From Ruminococcus sp. UBA1409 (GTDB lineage Bacteria > Bacillota > Clostridia > Oscillospirales > Ruminococcaceae), in the NCBI GenBank assembly GCA_002305045.1, contig DBPX01000011.1:1-39603 (forward strand): a stretch of DNA of 39,603 nucleotides. Reading direction: 5' to 3'. Numbering within the stretch: position 1 is the first letter of the stretch; every line of letters starts with the position of its first letter. The notes under the pieces are model-generated. The model did not search any database, had not been told where the DNA came from, and was given only the letters and a program-made list of their open reading frames with translations. The position numbers were made by a program, and so were the translations under genes. This document shows positions 17,028 through 25,578 of the stretch, in pieces.

Positions 17028-18996
17028 GATTACTTTGGTTAACGGGAAAAAGCTTACCGTCGCCGAGACCGCCGGCTTCTGCTACGGAGTAAAAAGGGCG
17101 GTAGATATGGCTTACGAGGCGTCTAAAAGGTACGAAAGGATATATTCCCTGGGACCTATTATCCACAACGCAAGCGTGGTCGGGGACCTTGAAAAAAGGG
17201 GAGTAAGAGTGATAGAGGACGCCTCCTGCGTAAAGGAGGGGGACGCCGTCATAATAAGGTCGCACGGAGCCTCTAAGGAGGAATATGCGGAGCTTAAAAG
17301 GCTGGGCGCCGTCATAATAGACACTACCTGCCCAAATGTCAAGCATATCCACCGGCTGGCGGAGGAGTGCTCTGGGCGTGGCGAGAGGATCCTTGTGGCG
17401 GGAGACAAGGACCATCCCGAGGTAAAAGGGATACTTAGCTACATAGACGACGGCGAGGTTTTTGCCGATTGTGAAGAGCTTTTAAAGCTTCTACGAAAAA
17501 GTTGTGAAAAATTTAAAAAAACTATTGCAATTCTCTCGCAAACGACTTATAATATAGAATTATGGGAAAGGTGTATTCAGACGGCCCAACAGTACGATAA
17601 TGTTAAGATTTACAATACGGTTTGCAACGCCACAAGCAAAAGACAGGCTGAGGCGGCGGAGCTTTCGCTTAGATGTGACACTATGCTCATCATAGGCGGG
17701 AGGAACAGCTCTAACACCGCCAAGCTCAGGGATATTTGCTCAAAGAACGCAAGGTGCTTCCTTATTGAAAATTCTAGTGAGCTTGAGAATATAGATTTTT
17801 CGCATACGAGATACTTAGGAATCTCGGCTGGGGCATCGACTCCGGCACATATAATCGAGGAGGTACAAAAAACCATGACTGAAAATTTAATCAATGAGGA
17901 AGAGTTCAACTTCGAGGAAGCTATTGAACAGTCACTCAAAAAAGTATATACCGGAAAGAGAGTAAGCGGCGTTGTAACATCCGTAAACAACACTGAGGTT
18001 ATAGTTGATATCGGCACGAAGCATACCGGATATATACCCATGTCCGAGCTTTCAAACGACCCCAATGCAAAGCCGCAGGATGTCGTCAAGGTTGGAGACG
18101 AGATCGATGTCATCGTCACCAAGGTCAACGATGTCGAGGGAATTGTAAATCTCTCCAAGAAGCAGGTTGACGCTCAGAAGGGCTATGAGGAGGTCAAGAA
18201 GGCATTTGAGGAGGGCACCGCTCTGGAGGGTGTCGTCTCCAGCGTTATCAAGGGCGGAGTCATCGTCGTCACTCAGGGCATGAGAGTTTTCGTTCCCGCC
18301 TCTCAGACCGGCGTAAGGCTTGGCGGGGACCTCAATGCGCTTCTTAAGACCACCGTCAAGTTCAAGATAATCGAGCTTAACGAGGCAAGAAAGAGAGCTG
18401 TAGGCTCCATAAGAAAGGTTGCCGCAGAGGAGAGAGCCGTTAAGAAGGCCCAGTTCTTCGAGACAGCCGAGGCAGGTCAGACCGTTACCGGCGAGGTCAA
18501 GTCCATAACCGACTACGGCGTATTTGTAGATATCGGCGGAGTTGACGGACTCATAAGGAGGATGGACCTCACCTGGGGAAGGATTAAGCATCCCAGCGAT
18601 GTCGTCAGCGTCGGCGAGAGCATCGAGGTAATTATTAAGGATATCGACAAGGAGACCGGCAAGGTATCCCTTAGCTACAAGAAGCCCAGCGATAATCCTT
18701 GGCTCATCTTCGAGAACAACTACTCTGTAGGTCAGGTTGTCGAGGCTAAGATTGTGTCGATAACCAGCTTCGGCGCCTTCGCACAGATAATTCCCGGCAT
18801 CGACGGTCTTATCCATATCTCCCAGATAGCCGACCAGAGGGTCAACAATGTCGCCGACTTCCTCACCGTCGGTCAGACAGTTACCGCCAAGATAACCGAG
18901 TGCGATCTCGAGAACAAGAGGGTCAGCCTCTCCATAAGAGCGCTTTTGAGCAGCGAAGCCTCCGAGTCCGAGGACTCGGCTCCCTCCGAGGAGTAA
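17020..18996 (+). CDS. ispH: IspH-ribosomal protein S1 fusion (HMBPP reductase + four S1 domains)
   Basis: A 658-residue fusion known from many Clostridia. Residues 1 to about 283 are IspH, the [4Fe-4S] enzyme making IPP and DMAPP from HMBPP. The three cluster cysteines are in TAGFCYGVKRAV, DTTCPNVKHIH and IYNTVCNATSKRQAE, and HPEV holds the active-site histidine and glutamate. Residues about 300-640 hold four S1 RNA-binding repeats, each opening like GKRVSGVV, GTALEGVV, GQTVTGEV and GQVVEAKI. The end is serine/glutamate-rich. ATG 17020 is preferred over GTG 17005 because IspH proteins start there and AGGTGAG lies ten bases upstream. A possible internal promoter and a strong internal ribosome site precede the S1 half. 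Confidence 0.94.
   Translation: MSEITLVNGKKLTVAETAGFCYGVKRAVDMAYEASKRYERIYSLGPIIHNASVVGDLEKRGVRVIEDASCVKEGDAVIIRSHGASKEEYAELKRLGAVIIDTTCPNVKHIHRLAEECSGRGERILVAGDKDHPEVKGILSYIDDGEVFADCEELLKLLRKSCEKFKKTIAILSQTTYNIELWERCIQTAQQYDNVKIYNTVCNATSKRQAEAAELSLRCDTMLIIGGRNSSNTAKLRDICSKNARCFLIENSSELENIDFSHTRYLGISAGASTPAHIIEEVQKTMTENLINEEEFNFEEAIEQSLKKVYTGKRVSGVVTSVNNTEVIVDIGTKHTGYIPMSELSNDPNAKPQDVVKVGDEIDVIVTKVNDVEGIVNLSKKQVDAQKGYEEVKKAFEEGTALEGVVSSVIKGGVIVVTQGMRVFVPASQTGVRLGGDLNALLKTTVKFKIIELNEARKRAVGSIRKVAAEERAVKKAQFFETAEAGQTVTGEVKSITDYGVFVDIGGVDGLIRRMDLTWGRIKHPSDVVSVGESIEVIIKDIDKETGKVSLSYKKPSDNPWLIFENNYSVGQVVEAKIVSITSFGAFAQIIPGIDGLIHISQIADQRVNNVADFLTVGQTVTAKITECDLENKRVSLSIRALLSSEASESEDSAPSEE
17525..17553 (+). 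promoter_or_regulatory. Possible internal promoter within ispH
   Basis: TTGCAA (17525-17530) and a perfect TATAAT (17548-17553) are 17 bases apart, within an AT-rich patch of the otherwise GC-rich ispH coding sequence. Transcripts starting here would contain the S1 half. The -35 matches consensus at only four of six positions, so this is tentative. Confidence 0.4.
17857..17877 (+). promoter_or_regulatory. Internal Shine-Dalgarno and in-frame ATG at the IspH/S1 junction
   Basis: GAGGAGGT (17857-17864) is followed ten bases later by ATG 17875, in frame, exactly where the IspH domain ends and the S1 part begins (MTENLINEEEF). Initiation here would make a separate 373-residue S1 protein besides the fusion. 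The bases also encode the last IspH helix (IIEEVQK), so chance is possible. Confidence 0.5.
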
Positions 18997-19044
18997 TCAA
19001 GCCTGCCGTCAGGCAGAGCTATAATGTAGTACAAGATGCAGTAC

Positions 19045-19075
19045 AAGCCCGTCTGGAACTTCAGGCGGGCTTTTT
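19045..19075 (+). terminator. Rho-independent terminator after ispH-S1
   Basis: AAGCCCGtCTG and CAGgCGGGCTT form a stem around a short GAACTT loop, followed directly by TTTTT. It lies about 50 bases after the stop codon and probably ends the long tepA to ispH transcript. Confidence 0.85.
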
Positions 19076-19328
19076 CCTTATCTGCGTGGGTTTCTCGGCA
19101 GCCTATAGTTTGTAGAAAAGGCTTTTACAGCTAAGGCTTCGCTCTCTGCGGATTACACAGGAGGCGCTGTCCTAAATACTGTGTCTTTTTAGACCCTGCC
19201 GCCTTTTGAAAAAGCCGGGCGAAAACTTTTGTGTTTTTGCGAACAAGATTTCCTGCGGATTTCAAGCCCAAATCCAAAAAATATGTGCGGATATTGGTTA
19301 ATAAATTGTTACAATTCACATTTTACTA
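19076..19328. other. Non-coding spacer with repeat-like segment
   Basis: No convincing gene is seen between the ispH terminator and the next promoter. Around 19185-19275 the minus strand can be read as an FARLFQKAAGSKK-like peptide, with a small GGCTTTTT/AAAAGGC-type inverted repeat. It looks like the degenerate intergenic repeats common in gut Clostridia rather than a real protein, since there is no ribosome site. That comparison is from memory and unverified. Confidence 0.4.
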
Positions 19329-19357
19329 TTAACAAACACCATAAAATGTGGTATAGT
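19329..19357 (+). promoter_or_regulatory. Sigma-A promoter for xpaC-telA operon
   Basis: TTAACA (19329-19334) and TATAGT (19352-19357) are separated by 17 bases in an AT-rich stretch, 65 bases before the XpaC-like start. No other good match is nearby. Confidence 0.7.
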
Positions 19358-19422
19358 GTTAATATGCATAGCTTGCTTATCCTGCGGCTTTTGTATGCCG
19401 CTTTATATACTGGTAAGGTGGA

Positions 19423-20679
19423 ATGTTTCAGATGGGGAATAATCAGACATGGGGAAATATCAACAGGCAGATAAATGATGCGGTTTCCTACTCTTTAAAA
19501 ACAGGGGACTTTTCCAAGCTCCAAAATCTTGGAGAGGTAATATCCTCTACCGTGGCTGAAAATGTCGGGAGGATTATTGACAGCGTACCGTCTGCTTCGG
19601 TCAAAAAGGAGTCCGTACAGACATCGGGCAGCCAGCAGCAGAAAAGCGCATCCTCCTCGGGAGCGGACGGCTCCTTTGAGAATCTTACCGAGAAATGGAT
19701 TAAGGACAGGGCGAAAAGACCTCTTACCGGCAGAGTTGTGGACGAGTCCCACGCTAAGATTGAGATACCCTTTAAGCGGGTGGGAAAATCCTCCGGGACG
19801 GTTTTGAAGGTCTTTGGCTGGATAGGTGTTTTCATCTTCGGAATACCCGCCATACTGTCAGGAGGGATACCCTTTTTAGTGATATCCTCACTTGTCTCGC
19901 TCGGCATGATTCTTTTGGGGACGGTTAAGCACAACCGCTTAAAGCGTGCCGAAAAGTACGCAAGAATCTGCGGAAAGAACCGCTACAGCGACATATCAAG
20001 AATCAGCGACTACTGCGGCAGGTCTTTTAGCTACACCCTCAGGGACATTAAAAAGCTCCTGAGGCTGGGCTTCTTCCCTCAGGGACATCTTGACAAGAAG
20101 AAAACCTGCCTCATGCTTGACGACGGGGTATTTGAGGAGTACCTGGAGCTTGAAAAGAGGATGTCTGTCAAGGCTCTGGATCAGACAAAGCCTCACATTG
20201 ACGAAAGCCCCTCCCCGGAAAATGAGGAGCCGCCTGTCTCCGAGCTTGACGGCATGATGAGAGAGGGCGCAGAGCAGTTGGCCCTGCTAAAGAAGCTGAA
20301 CGACAAAATCCTCGGCGAGGTCATATCGGACAAGCTCTCAAGGCTTGAAGGGCTACTTGGGGACATCTTTGACAGGCTTAAGGAGCATCCCGAGCAGCAG
20401 CCGATGCTCCACGAGTTTATGAGCTACTATCTTCCGATGACGGTGAATCTCGTGAAGGCATACGAGGAGTTTGACTCCTTAAGCACCCAGGGCGAGGATA
20501 TAATAGACGCCAAGCAGGAGATTGAAAAGACGCTTGACACCATAAACGACGCCTTTGGGGAGCTTCTGGCGAGGCTGTACAGAAGCGCCGCTTACGACGC
20601 TGCCACCGACGCTCAGGCACTGAAGTCGATGCTGGAAAGGGAGGGTCTAACCGGCGGGGACTTTGATATTAACAAGTGA
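19423..20679 (+). CDS. XpaC-like 5-bromo-4-chloroindolyl phosphate hydrolysis family protein
   Basis: The 418-residue protein has a polar N-terminal third (residues 1-120), a hydrophobic pair of membrane segments (about 127-170, FGWIGVFIFGIPAILSGGIP and VISSLVSLGMILLG), a winged-helix-like stretch and a C-terminal helical region (about 270-410). This is the layout of XpaC family proteins, whose biochemical function is unclear. The gene is followed by a TelA-like gene, the usual pairing. ATG 19423 or ATG 19432 could be the start, as AAGGTGG lies at 19415-19421. The C-terminal helices (LARLYRSAAYDAATDAQALKSML) match the part conserved in the family. Confidence 0.75.
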   Translation: MFQMGNNQTWGNINRQINDAVSYSLKTGDFSKLQNLGEVISSTVAENVGRIIDSVPSASVKKESVQTSGSQQQKSASSSGADGSFENLTEKWIKDRAKRPLTGRVVDESHAKIEIPFKRVGKSSGTVLKVFGWIGVFIFGIPAILSGGIPFLVISSLVSLGMILLGTVKHNRLKRAEKYARICGKNRYSDISRISDYCGRSFSYTLRDIKKLLRLGFFPQGHLDKKKTCLMLDDGVFEEYLELEKRMSVKALDQTKPHIDESPSPENEEPPVSELDGMMREGAEQLALLKKLNDKILGEVISDKLSRLEGLLGDIFDRLKEHPEQQPMLHEFMSYYLPMTVNLVKAYEEFDSLSTQGEDIIDAKQEIEKTLDTINDAFGELLARLYRSAAYDAATDAQALKSMLEREGLTGGDFDINK

Positions 20680-20714
20680 TAAAGCCCAAATTTATAATAT
20701 GAGGAGAATGTGTT

Positions 20715-21923
20715 ATGAACAATCTTGACGAAATGCTAAACAAGGCGCCTGTTTTGACTCTTGACGGTCTCGATTCAGGAAGCGAGGAAAGCCCTGCGGC
20801 GGCTCTTGCTGAGGTTACCTCAGAGTCGTCTGCTTCCGTGGCTGACTCCGTGGAGAGCATGAAGGCGGAGCTGACTCCCGAGGAGCAGAAGATGGTTTCT
20901 GACTTTGCCTCCACCATCGACATCACCAACACCCAACAGGTAATGCAGTACGGAGCCGGCTGTCAGAAGAAGATTGCCGATTTCTCGGAGACGGCTCTTG
21001 CCAATGTCAGGACAAAGGACATGGGCGAGATAGGCGAGCTCCTTTCCGGGATGGTAGGGGAGCTTAAGGGCTTTGATGAGGAGCCTGAAAAGGGCTTGTT
21101 CGGAATCTTCAAAAAGGGAGGCAATAAGCTTGCCTCTATAAAGTCCAAGTACGAAAAGGCGGAGGTCAACATCTCGAAAGTCTCAACCGCTCTCAAGCAG
21201 CACCAGGTCACCCTTTTGAAGGATATCGCCCTGCTCGACAAGATGTACGAGCTTAACCTTAATTATTTCAAGGAGCTTTCCATGTATATCCTAGCAGGCA
21301 AGGAGAAGCTAAAGACCGCCCGTGAGGTCGAGCTGCCGCAGTATATCGAGAAGGCTGAGAAAACCGGTCTGCCGGAGGACGCCCAGAAGTCAAGAGATTT
21401 TTCTCAGATGCTCACAAGGTTTGAAAAGAAGATTCACGACCTCGAGCTTACAAGGATGGTCGCACTCCAGATGGCTCCGCAGATAAGGCTCATTCAGGGC
21501 AACGATGTAATAATGAGCGACAAGATACAGTCCACCCTTGTAAACACCATTCCGCTCTGGAAGAGCCAGATGGTAATAGCGATAGGTCTTGCACACTCCA
21601 CCGAGGCGGCAAAGACCCAGAGGAGCGTCAGCGACTTTACAAACGAGATGCTCAAAAGAAACGCCGAGGCTCTAAAGCTTGCGACCGTGGAGACAGCCAG
21701 GGAGAGCGAGAGAGGCATCGTCGATATCGAGGCGCTAACCGCAACCAATCAGACGCTTATCTCCACCCTTGACGAGGTCATGAAAATCCAGCAGGAGGGT
21801 CGTGACAAGAGGCTTGCGGCGGAGGTCGAGCTGGCAAGAATAGAGGGCGAGATGAAAAACAAGCTCCTTGAGCTGAGCCGCATCAAGCAGGATGACGGCT
21901 CCTCGGCGGAGGTTGTCGGATAG
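20715..21923 (+). CDS. TelA-like toxic anion resistance protein
   Basis: This 402-residue soluble, mostly helical protein is of the TelA/KlaA family, first linked to tellurite resistance and later to envelope stress, phage and colicin resistance. There is a short acidic, serine-rich N-terminus, then the conserved long helices with ANVRTKDMGEIGELLSGMV, KYEKAEVNISKVSTALKQHQ, LTRMVALQMAPQIRLIQGND and LVNTIPLWKSQMVIAI, the last two being strong family signatures. It lies 35 bases after xpaC with a good GAGGAG site, and a class A PBP gene follows in 39 bases. No tellurite reductase or other ter gene is seen, so a role in envelope maintenance is more likely than metal resistance. Confidence 0.9.
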   Translation: MNNLDEMLNKAPVLTLDGLDSGSEESPAAALAEVTSESSASVADSVESMKAELTPEEQKMVSDFASTIDITNTQQVMQYGAGCQKKIADFSETALANVRTKDMGEIGELLSGMVGELKGFDEEPEKGLFGIFKKGGNKLASIKSKYEKAEVNISKVSTALKQHQVTLLKDIALLDKMYELNLNYFKELSMYILAGKEKLKTAREVELPQYIEKAEKTGLPEDAQKSRDFSQMLTRFEKKIHDLELTRMVALQMAPQIRLIQGNDVIMSDKIQSTLVNTIPLWKSQMVIAIGLAHSTEAAKTQRSVSDFTNEMLKRNAEALKLATVETARESERGIVDIEALTATNQTLISTLDEVMKIQQEGRDKRLAAEVELARIEGEMKNKLLELSRIKQDDGSSAEVVG

Positions 21924-21962
21924 GTAAACAGCTTTTAGCGATTCCCGGAGAGGAGTATTTTC

Positions 21963-24302
21963 TTGAAATTCTCATTCAAAGCATTTAAAAGAACGGCAGG
22001 AAGGATTTTAAGGCCTGTTAAGAAGCTGCTCAGCGCAGTGGGAATAGCTGTGCTCTGCGTTATCATGGTGGTTGTCATCACCGGGACGATTGTAGCCTCG
22101 GCGGCTACGGTGTTCGTCGTCAACCTTATGGACGATACCTCAGAGGTCACGCTTGACAATATATCCTCGAGCTACACCACCTATATATACGCAAAGCAGG
22201 GCAACGACTGGCTGATATATGACATGATATCAAACGAGGGCGAAAAGAGGATATGGTGCAGTCTCGAGCAGATACCCCAGTATGTAAGGGACGCCGTTAT
22301 CTACTCCGAGGACGAGCGCTTTAACAGTCATGACGGCGTTGACTTCTTCGGAATAGCCGTAGCCTTCAGCGAGCTTGTCACCGGCGAGGGCAGAAGAGGC
22401 GCCTCGACGATTACTCAGCAGACGATTAAGAACATCACTGGAGACGATGATGTCGACGGGATTGCGGGCTACGAAAGAAAGCTTAGGGAGATATACCGTG
22501 CCGTACAGCTTGAAAAGGAGTATTCAAAGGACGATATCCTTGAAGCATACCTAAACCTCGTCCCGCTGGACCAGAACATCTACGGCATACAGGCGGCGGC
22601 AAACTACTACTTTAACAAGGATGTCTCCCAGCTCACCATAGGCGAGGCGGCGGCGATTGCGGCAATCATAAAGAGTCCCTATAACAACAACCCGATGCGC
22701 TATCCCGAGAATAACTACGAAAGAAGAAAGTATATTCTCGACAAGATGCTCGAAAACGGCGCTATATCCAGCGAGGAGTACGACGAGGCTGTAAATCAGG
22801 AGCTTAATCTTATCGGCAGCATGATGTATACCCTGACCGATGAGGACACTAAAATCGACGCTTCATATCTTTCCGCCTATGACAATTTCGATACTGCGTC
22901 CTCCTACTATGTCGACGCCGTAATATATCAGGCGACGGAGATATTCATGGACTACTATGGTCTTAGCTGGGACGAGGCATACCAGAAGCTTAGGAGGGGA
23001 GGCTACAGGATATACACCTGCGTTGACCTCGACATCCAGAAGCAGCTGGAGGAAAAGTATTTAGATCTTTACACCTTCTCAGAGGACGGCAGTGAGGACA
23101 TCCCCCAGAGCGCCTGCATATGCATGGACTATAACGGAAGAATCCTGGGAGTCGTAGGAGGCATCGGCGAGAAGGACAGCCCTCTGTGTCTAAACAGAGC
23201 CACGATGTCCACCCGTCAGCCCGGCTCCTCGATAAAGCCCCTTTCCGCCTATTCTCTGGCGGTAGACAGGGACCTTGTCACTTGGTCGACACAGTTTTTG
23301 GATGTCCCGCTTCTTATAAAGAGCGGCGAGAGCTATTTGGAGTGGCCGAGAAACTACTCAACCAGCGGCTCCTACTCCTCCTCGTGGTCAAAGGAGTACA
23401 ATTTCACCTACTCCTGCCTTCAGCGCTCGCTCAACACAAATGCTGCTCAGCTTGTTGAGATGCTGACCCCAAGCGAGTGCTTCGAGTTTTTGTACTACAG
23501 ACTTAAGCTGGATTCGCTCGTCCTTTACAAAAACGGCAGGACGGATATCGACCGCTCGCCGATGTCTGTAGGTGCGCTCACCGACGGCGTCACGCTTGAG
23601 GATATCGTATCCTGCTATCAGATGTTCGGAAACGGCGGAAAGCATTACGAGTCCACCTTTATCTCCAGGATTCTTGACAGCTCGGGCGAGGTCGTTTTCC
23701 AGCACTCGCTTTTAGGCGAGCAGGTTATAGACGAGTCTACGGCTTATGTCATGAACAGGATGCTGGAGACGGTCGTCTCCTCCTCTAGAGGAACGGGACG
23801 GCTTGCAAGGCTTGACGGCGTGGAGCTTATTGCCAAGACAGGTACGACTCAGGACTGGTGCGACCTTTGGTTTATCGGCTGCACTCCAGAGTATGTCACC
23901 GGGCTTTGGATAGGTCATGATATCCCAGTGGAGATTGATACCGACTCCTGCTACGGCTCGCCGACGATGTGGAAAAATGTCTTTGGCGACATTCTCGAGG
24001 CAGGAGAGGTCAAGACCTTCACAGCCTCTAACTTCGTAGTCGAAAGGGAGTTCTGCATGGAAACCGGGCTTATAGCGGGAAGCAACTGTCAAGACACCTC
24101 TGTCGGCTATTACAAAAAGACGAACATCCCGCCGACCTGCTCCGGGGAGCATCTAAAGACCGAGATAGATACCATGCTTGAGGGTCTTGGCAGGAGGGAT
24201 GTAGCGGTTATTGTCACCGAGGGAATAGATATCGCCGATTACGAGGCTGTAACAGGTCACAAATACACCTATATAAACGAGCTAATCAGGAGCTACAGAT
24301 AG
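21963..24302 (+). CDS. Class A penicillin-binding protein (transglycosylase/transpeptidase)
   Basis: This 779-residue bifunctional peptidoglycan synthase starts at TTG 21963 with GAGAGGAG ahead. A single N-terminal membrane helix (about residues 25-58) precedes the GT51 domain. The catalytic glutamate is in YSEDERFNSHDGVD, and RRGASTITQQTIKN is the second GT51 motif. The transpeptidase domain has the active serine in QPGSSIKPLSAY (SxxK), SLN in LQRSLNTNAAQ, and KTG in LIAKTGTTQDWCD. The C-terminal part has several cysteines (DWCDLWFIGC, CMETG, SNCQD, PTCSG), which may form extracellular disulfides. It shares the xpaC-telA transcription unit. Confidence 0.93.
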   Translation: MKFSFKAFKRTAGRILRPVKKLLSAVGIAVLCVIMVVVITGTIVASAATVFVVNLMDDTSEVTLDNISSSYTTYIYAKQGNDWLIYDMISNEGEKRIWCSLEQIPQYVRDAVIYSEDERFNSHDGVDFFGIAVAFSELVTGEGRRGASTITQQTIKNITGDDDVDGIAGYERKLREIYRAVQLEKEYSKDDILEAYLNLVPLDQNIYGIQAAANYYFNKDVSQLTIGEAAAIAAIIKSPYNNNPMRYPENNYERRKYILDKMLENGAISSEEYDEAVNQELNLIGSMMYTLTDEDTKIDASYLSAYDNFDTASSYYVDAVIYQATEIFMDYYGLSWDEAYQKLRRGGYRIYTCVDLDIQKQLEEKYLDLYTFSEDGSEDIPQSACICMDYNGRILGVVGGIGEKDSPLCLNRATMSTRQPGSSIKPLSAYSLAVDRDLVTWSTQFLDVPLLIKSGESYLEWPRNYSTSGSYSSSWSKEYNFTYSCLQRSLNTNAAQLVEMLTPSECFEFLYYRLKLDSLVLYKNGRTDIDRSPMSVGALTDGVTLEDIVSCYQMFGNGGKHYESTFISRILDSSGEVVFQHSLLGEQVIDESTAYVMNRMLETVVSSSRGTGRLARLDGVELIAKTGTTQDWCDLWFIGCTPEYVTGLWIGHDIPVEIDTDSCYGSPTMWKNVFGDILEAGEVKTFTASNFVVEREFCMETGLIAGSNCQDTSVGYYKKTNIPPTCSGEHLKTEIDTMLEGLGRRDVAVIVTEGIDIADYEAVTGHKYTYINELIRSYR

Positions 24303-24304
24303 TT

Positions 24305-25414
24305 ATGATAAGATTTTGCTGTCCCTGTCACTTTGGACTTGAGAGCGTCCTTAGCTTTGAGATTAAAAAGCTGGGAGGGGAAAACCTTGCCGTTACCGAC
24401 GGCAGGGTCTCCTTTGACGGCGAGCTTTCGATGCTCCCAAGAGCCAACATATTTCTGTATACCGCAGAGAGGGTGCTTATAGAGCTTGGAAGCTTCAGGG
24501 CTGAAAGCTTCGAGGAGCTGTTCCAGGGGGTTAAAAGCCTCCCTTTGGAGGATTTTATAGGGAAGCACGACAGGTTCCCCGTCAAGGGGCATTCGATAAA
24601 ATCAAGGCTTCACAGCATTCCAGACTGCCAGTCGATAGTAAAAAAGGCGGCCGTCACGAGGCTGTCCTCGGTGTACGGAATAAGCCGCTTCGAGGAAACG
24701 GGAGCAAGCCTTCAGATTTCCTTCAATATACTAAAGGACATAGCTACAATCTACCTTGACACCACCGGCGAGGGACTTCACAAGAGGGGCTATCGCAGGG
24801 ATTCAAACGCCGCTCCCATCAAGGAGACTCTTGCTGCGGGAATTATAGACCTTGCCAGAGTCAGGGCTGACAGTGTAGTCTGCGACCCGATGTGCGGAAG
24901 CGGGACCTTTTTGATAGAGTCCGCCTACAGGGCTATGAAAATCGCCCCCGGCTCAAGAAGACGGTTTGTCTCAGAGAGCTGGGACTCTGTGCCCAAGAGC
25001 CTGTGGAGCAGTGCAAGAACCGAGGCTAAGGACGGCGAGCTGAGAAATTCAAGCTTCAAAGGAATAGGCTACGATATTGACGCCGCCTCGGTTGCCCTGA
25101 CAAATAAAAACGCCGGCTACGCAGGAGTCCCAGGCTTTGTACACGCAAAAAGGGCTGACATCTCCGACTTTAAGCAGACCCCGGGAGTGATAACCATCTG
25201 CAACCCTCCCTACGGCGAGCGGCTTCTGGATATAAAGCAGGCGGAGGAGCTTTATAAGAGGATGGGGATGGTTCTCTCTCCCTCAAGCGACAGTCCTCTT
25301 TATGTAATATCCCCACATGAGGAGTTCGAGACCCTGTTCGGCAGAAAGGCGGACAGGAAAAGAAAGCTCTACAACGGAATGTTAAAGTGTCAGCTGTATA
25401 TGTATTTCAGGTAG
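24305..25414 (+). CDS. THUMP-domain 23S rRNA guanine-N2 methyltransferase (RlmL-type)
   Basis: The 369-residue protein belongs to the COG0116 family (YpsC in Bacillus, N-terminal half of E. coli RlmK/L). It begins with an NFLD/THUMP RNA-binding region (residues 1 to about 150, with FPVKGHSIKSRLHSIPDCQ), and a SAM methyltransferase domain follows. Motif I is VCDPMCGSGTFLIESAY and the catalytic NPPY is in ICNPPYGERL. It follows the PBP stop by two bases. The E. coli C-terminal RlmK half is absent, as is usual in Firmicutes. The exact target guanine is inferred from the family only. Confidence 0.9.
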   Translation: MIRFCCPCHFGLESVLSFEIKKLGGENLAVTDGRVSFDGELSMLPRANIFLYTAERVLIELGSFRAESFEELFQGVKSLPLEDFIGKHDRFPVKGHSIKSRLHSIPDCQSIVKKAAVTRLSSVYGISRFEETGASLQISFNILKDIATIYLDTTGEGLHKRGYRRDSNAAPIKETLAAGIIDLARVRADSVVCDPMCGSGTFLIESAYRAMKIAPGSRRRFVSESWDSVPKSLWSSARTEAKDGELRNSSFKGIGYDIDAASVALTNKNAGYAGVPGFVHAKRADISDFKQTPGVITICNPPYGERLLDIKQAEELYKRMGMVLSPSSDSPLYVISPHEEFETLFGRKADRKRKLYNGMLKCQLYMYFR

Positions 25415-25442
25415 CCAAGGTCTTTTGACATGTTTTTTATAC

Positions 25443-25473
25443 AAAAAACCCCGCCTGATTGCTCGGACAGGGT
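25443..25473 (-). terminator. Likely minus-strand terminator downstream of DUF6440 gene
   Basis: On the minus strand, ACCCTGTC and GGCGGGGT pair (with two G-U pairs) around a 10-base loop, and six T residues follow. It lies about 130 bases beyond the DUF6440 stop and faces the end of the rRNA methyltransferase gene. Confidence 0.55.
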
Positions 25474-25497
25474 AAAAGATTAAATATTAATAAAGAT

Positions 25498-25540
25498 GTG
25501 CACACCCTTTTTTGTAGGACATGATTCCTTGGGTGCGCAC
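25498..25540. repeat. Inverted repeat GTGCaCACCC / GGGTGcGCAC
   Basis: Ten-base arms with one mismatch flank a 23-base spacer containing a T-run. There is no clear link to a gene. It may be part of a mobile-element remnant together with the neighbouring hairpin at 25579-25605. Confidence 0.5.
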
Positions 25541-25578
25541 GCTTATTTTCCTGCCGGATAATAGATTAGCTAAGATGT

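Noticed and set aside
18052..18816. A 254-codon minus-strand frame opposite the S1 repeats
   Set aside because: It is antisense to four recognisable S1 domains, with no ribosome site and a repetitive Leu/Asp/Gly-rich composition typical of antisense frames.
20715..21923. TelA as a tellurite-resistance or phage-defence island
   Set aside because: No other ter gene, nuclease, integrase or mobile element is nearby. The genes share host codon use and sit with peptidoglycan synthesis.
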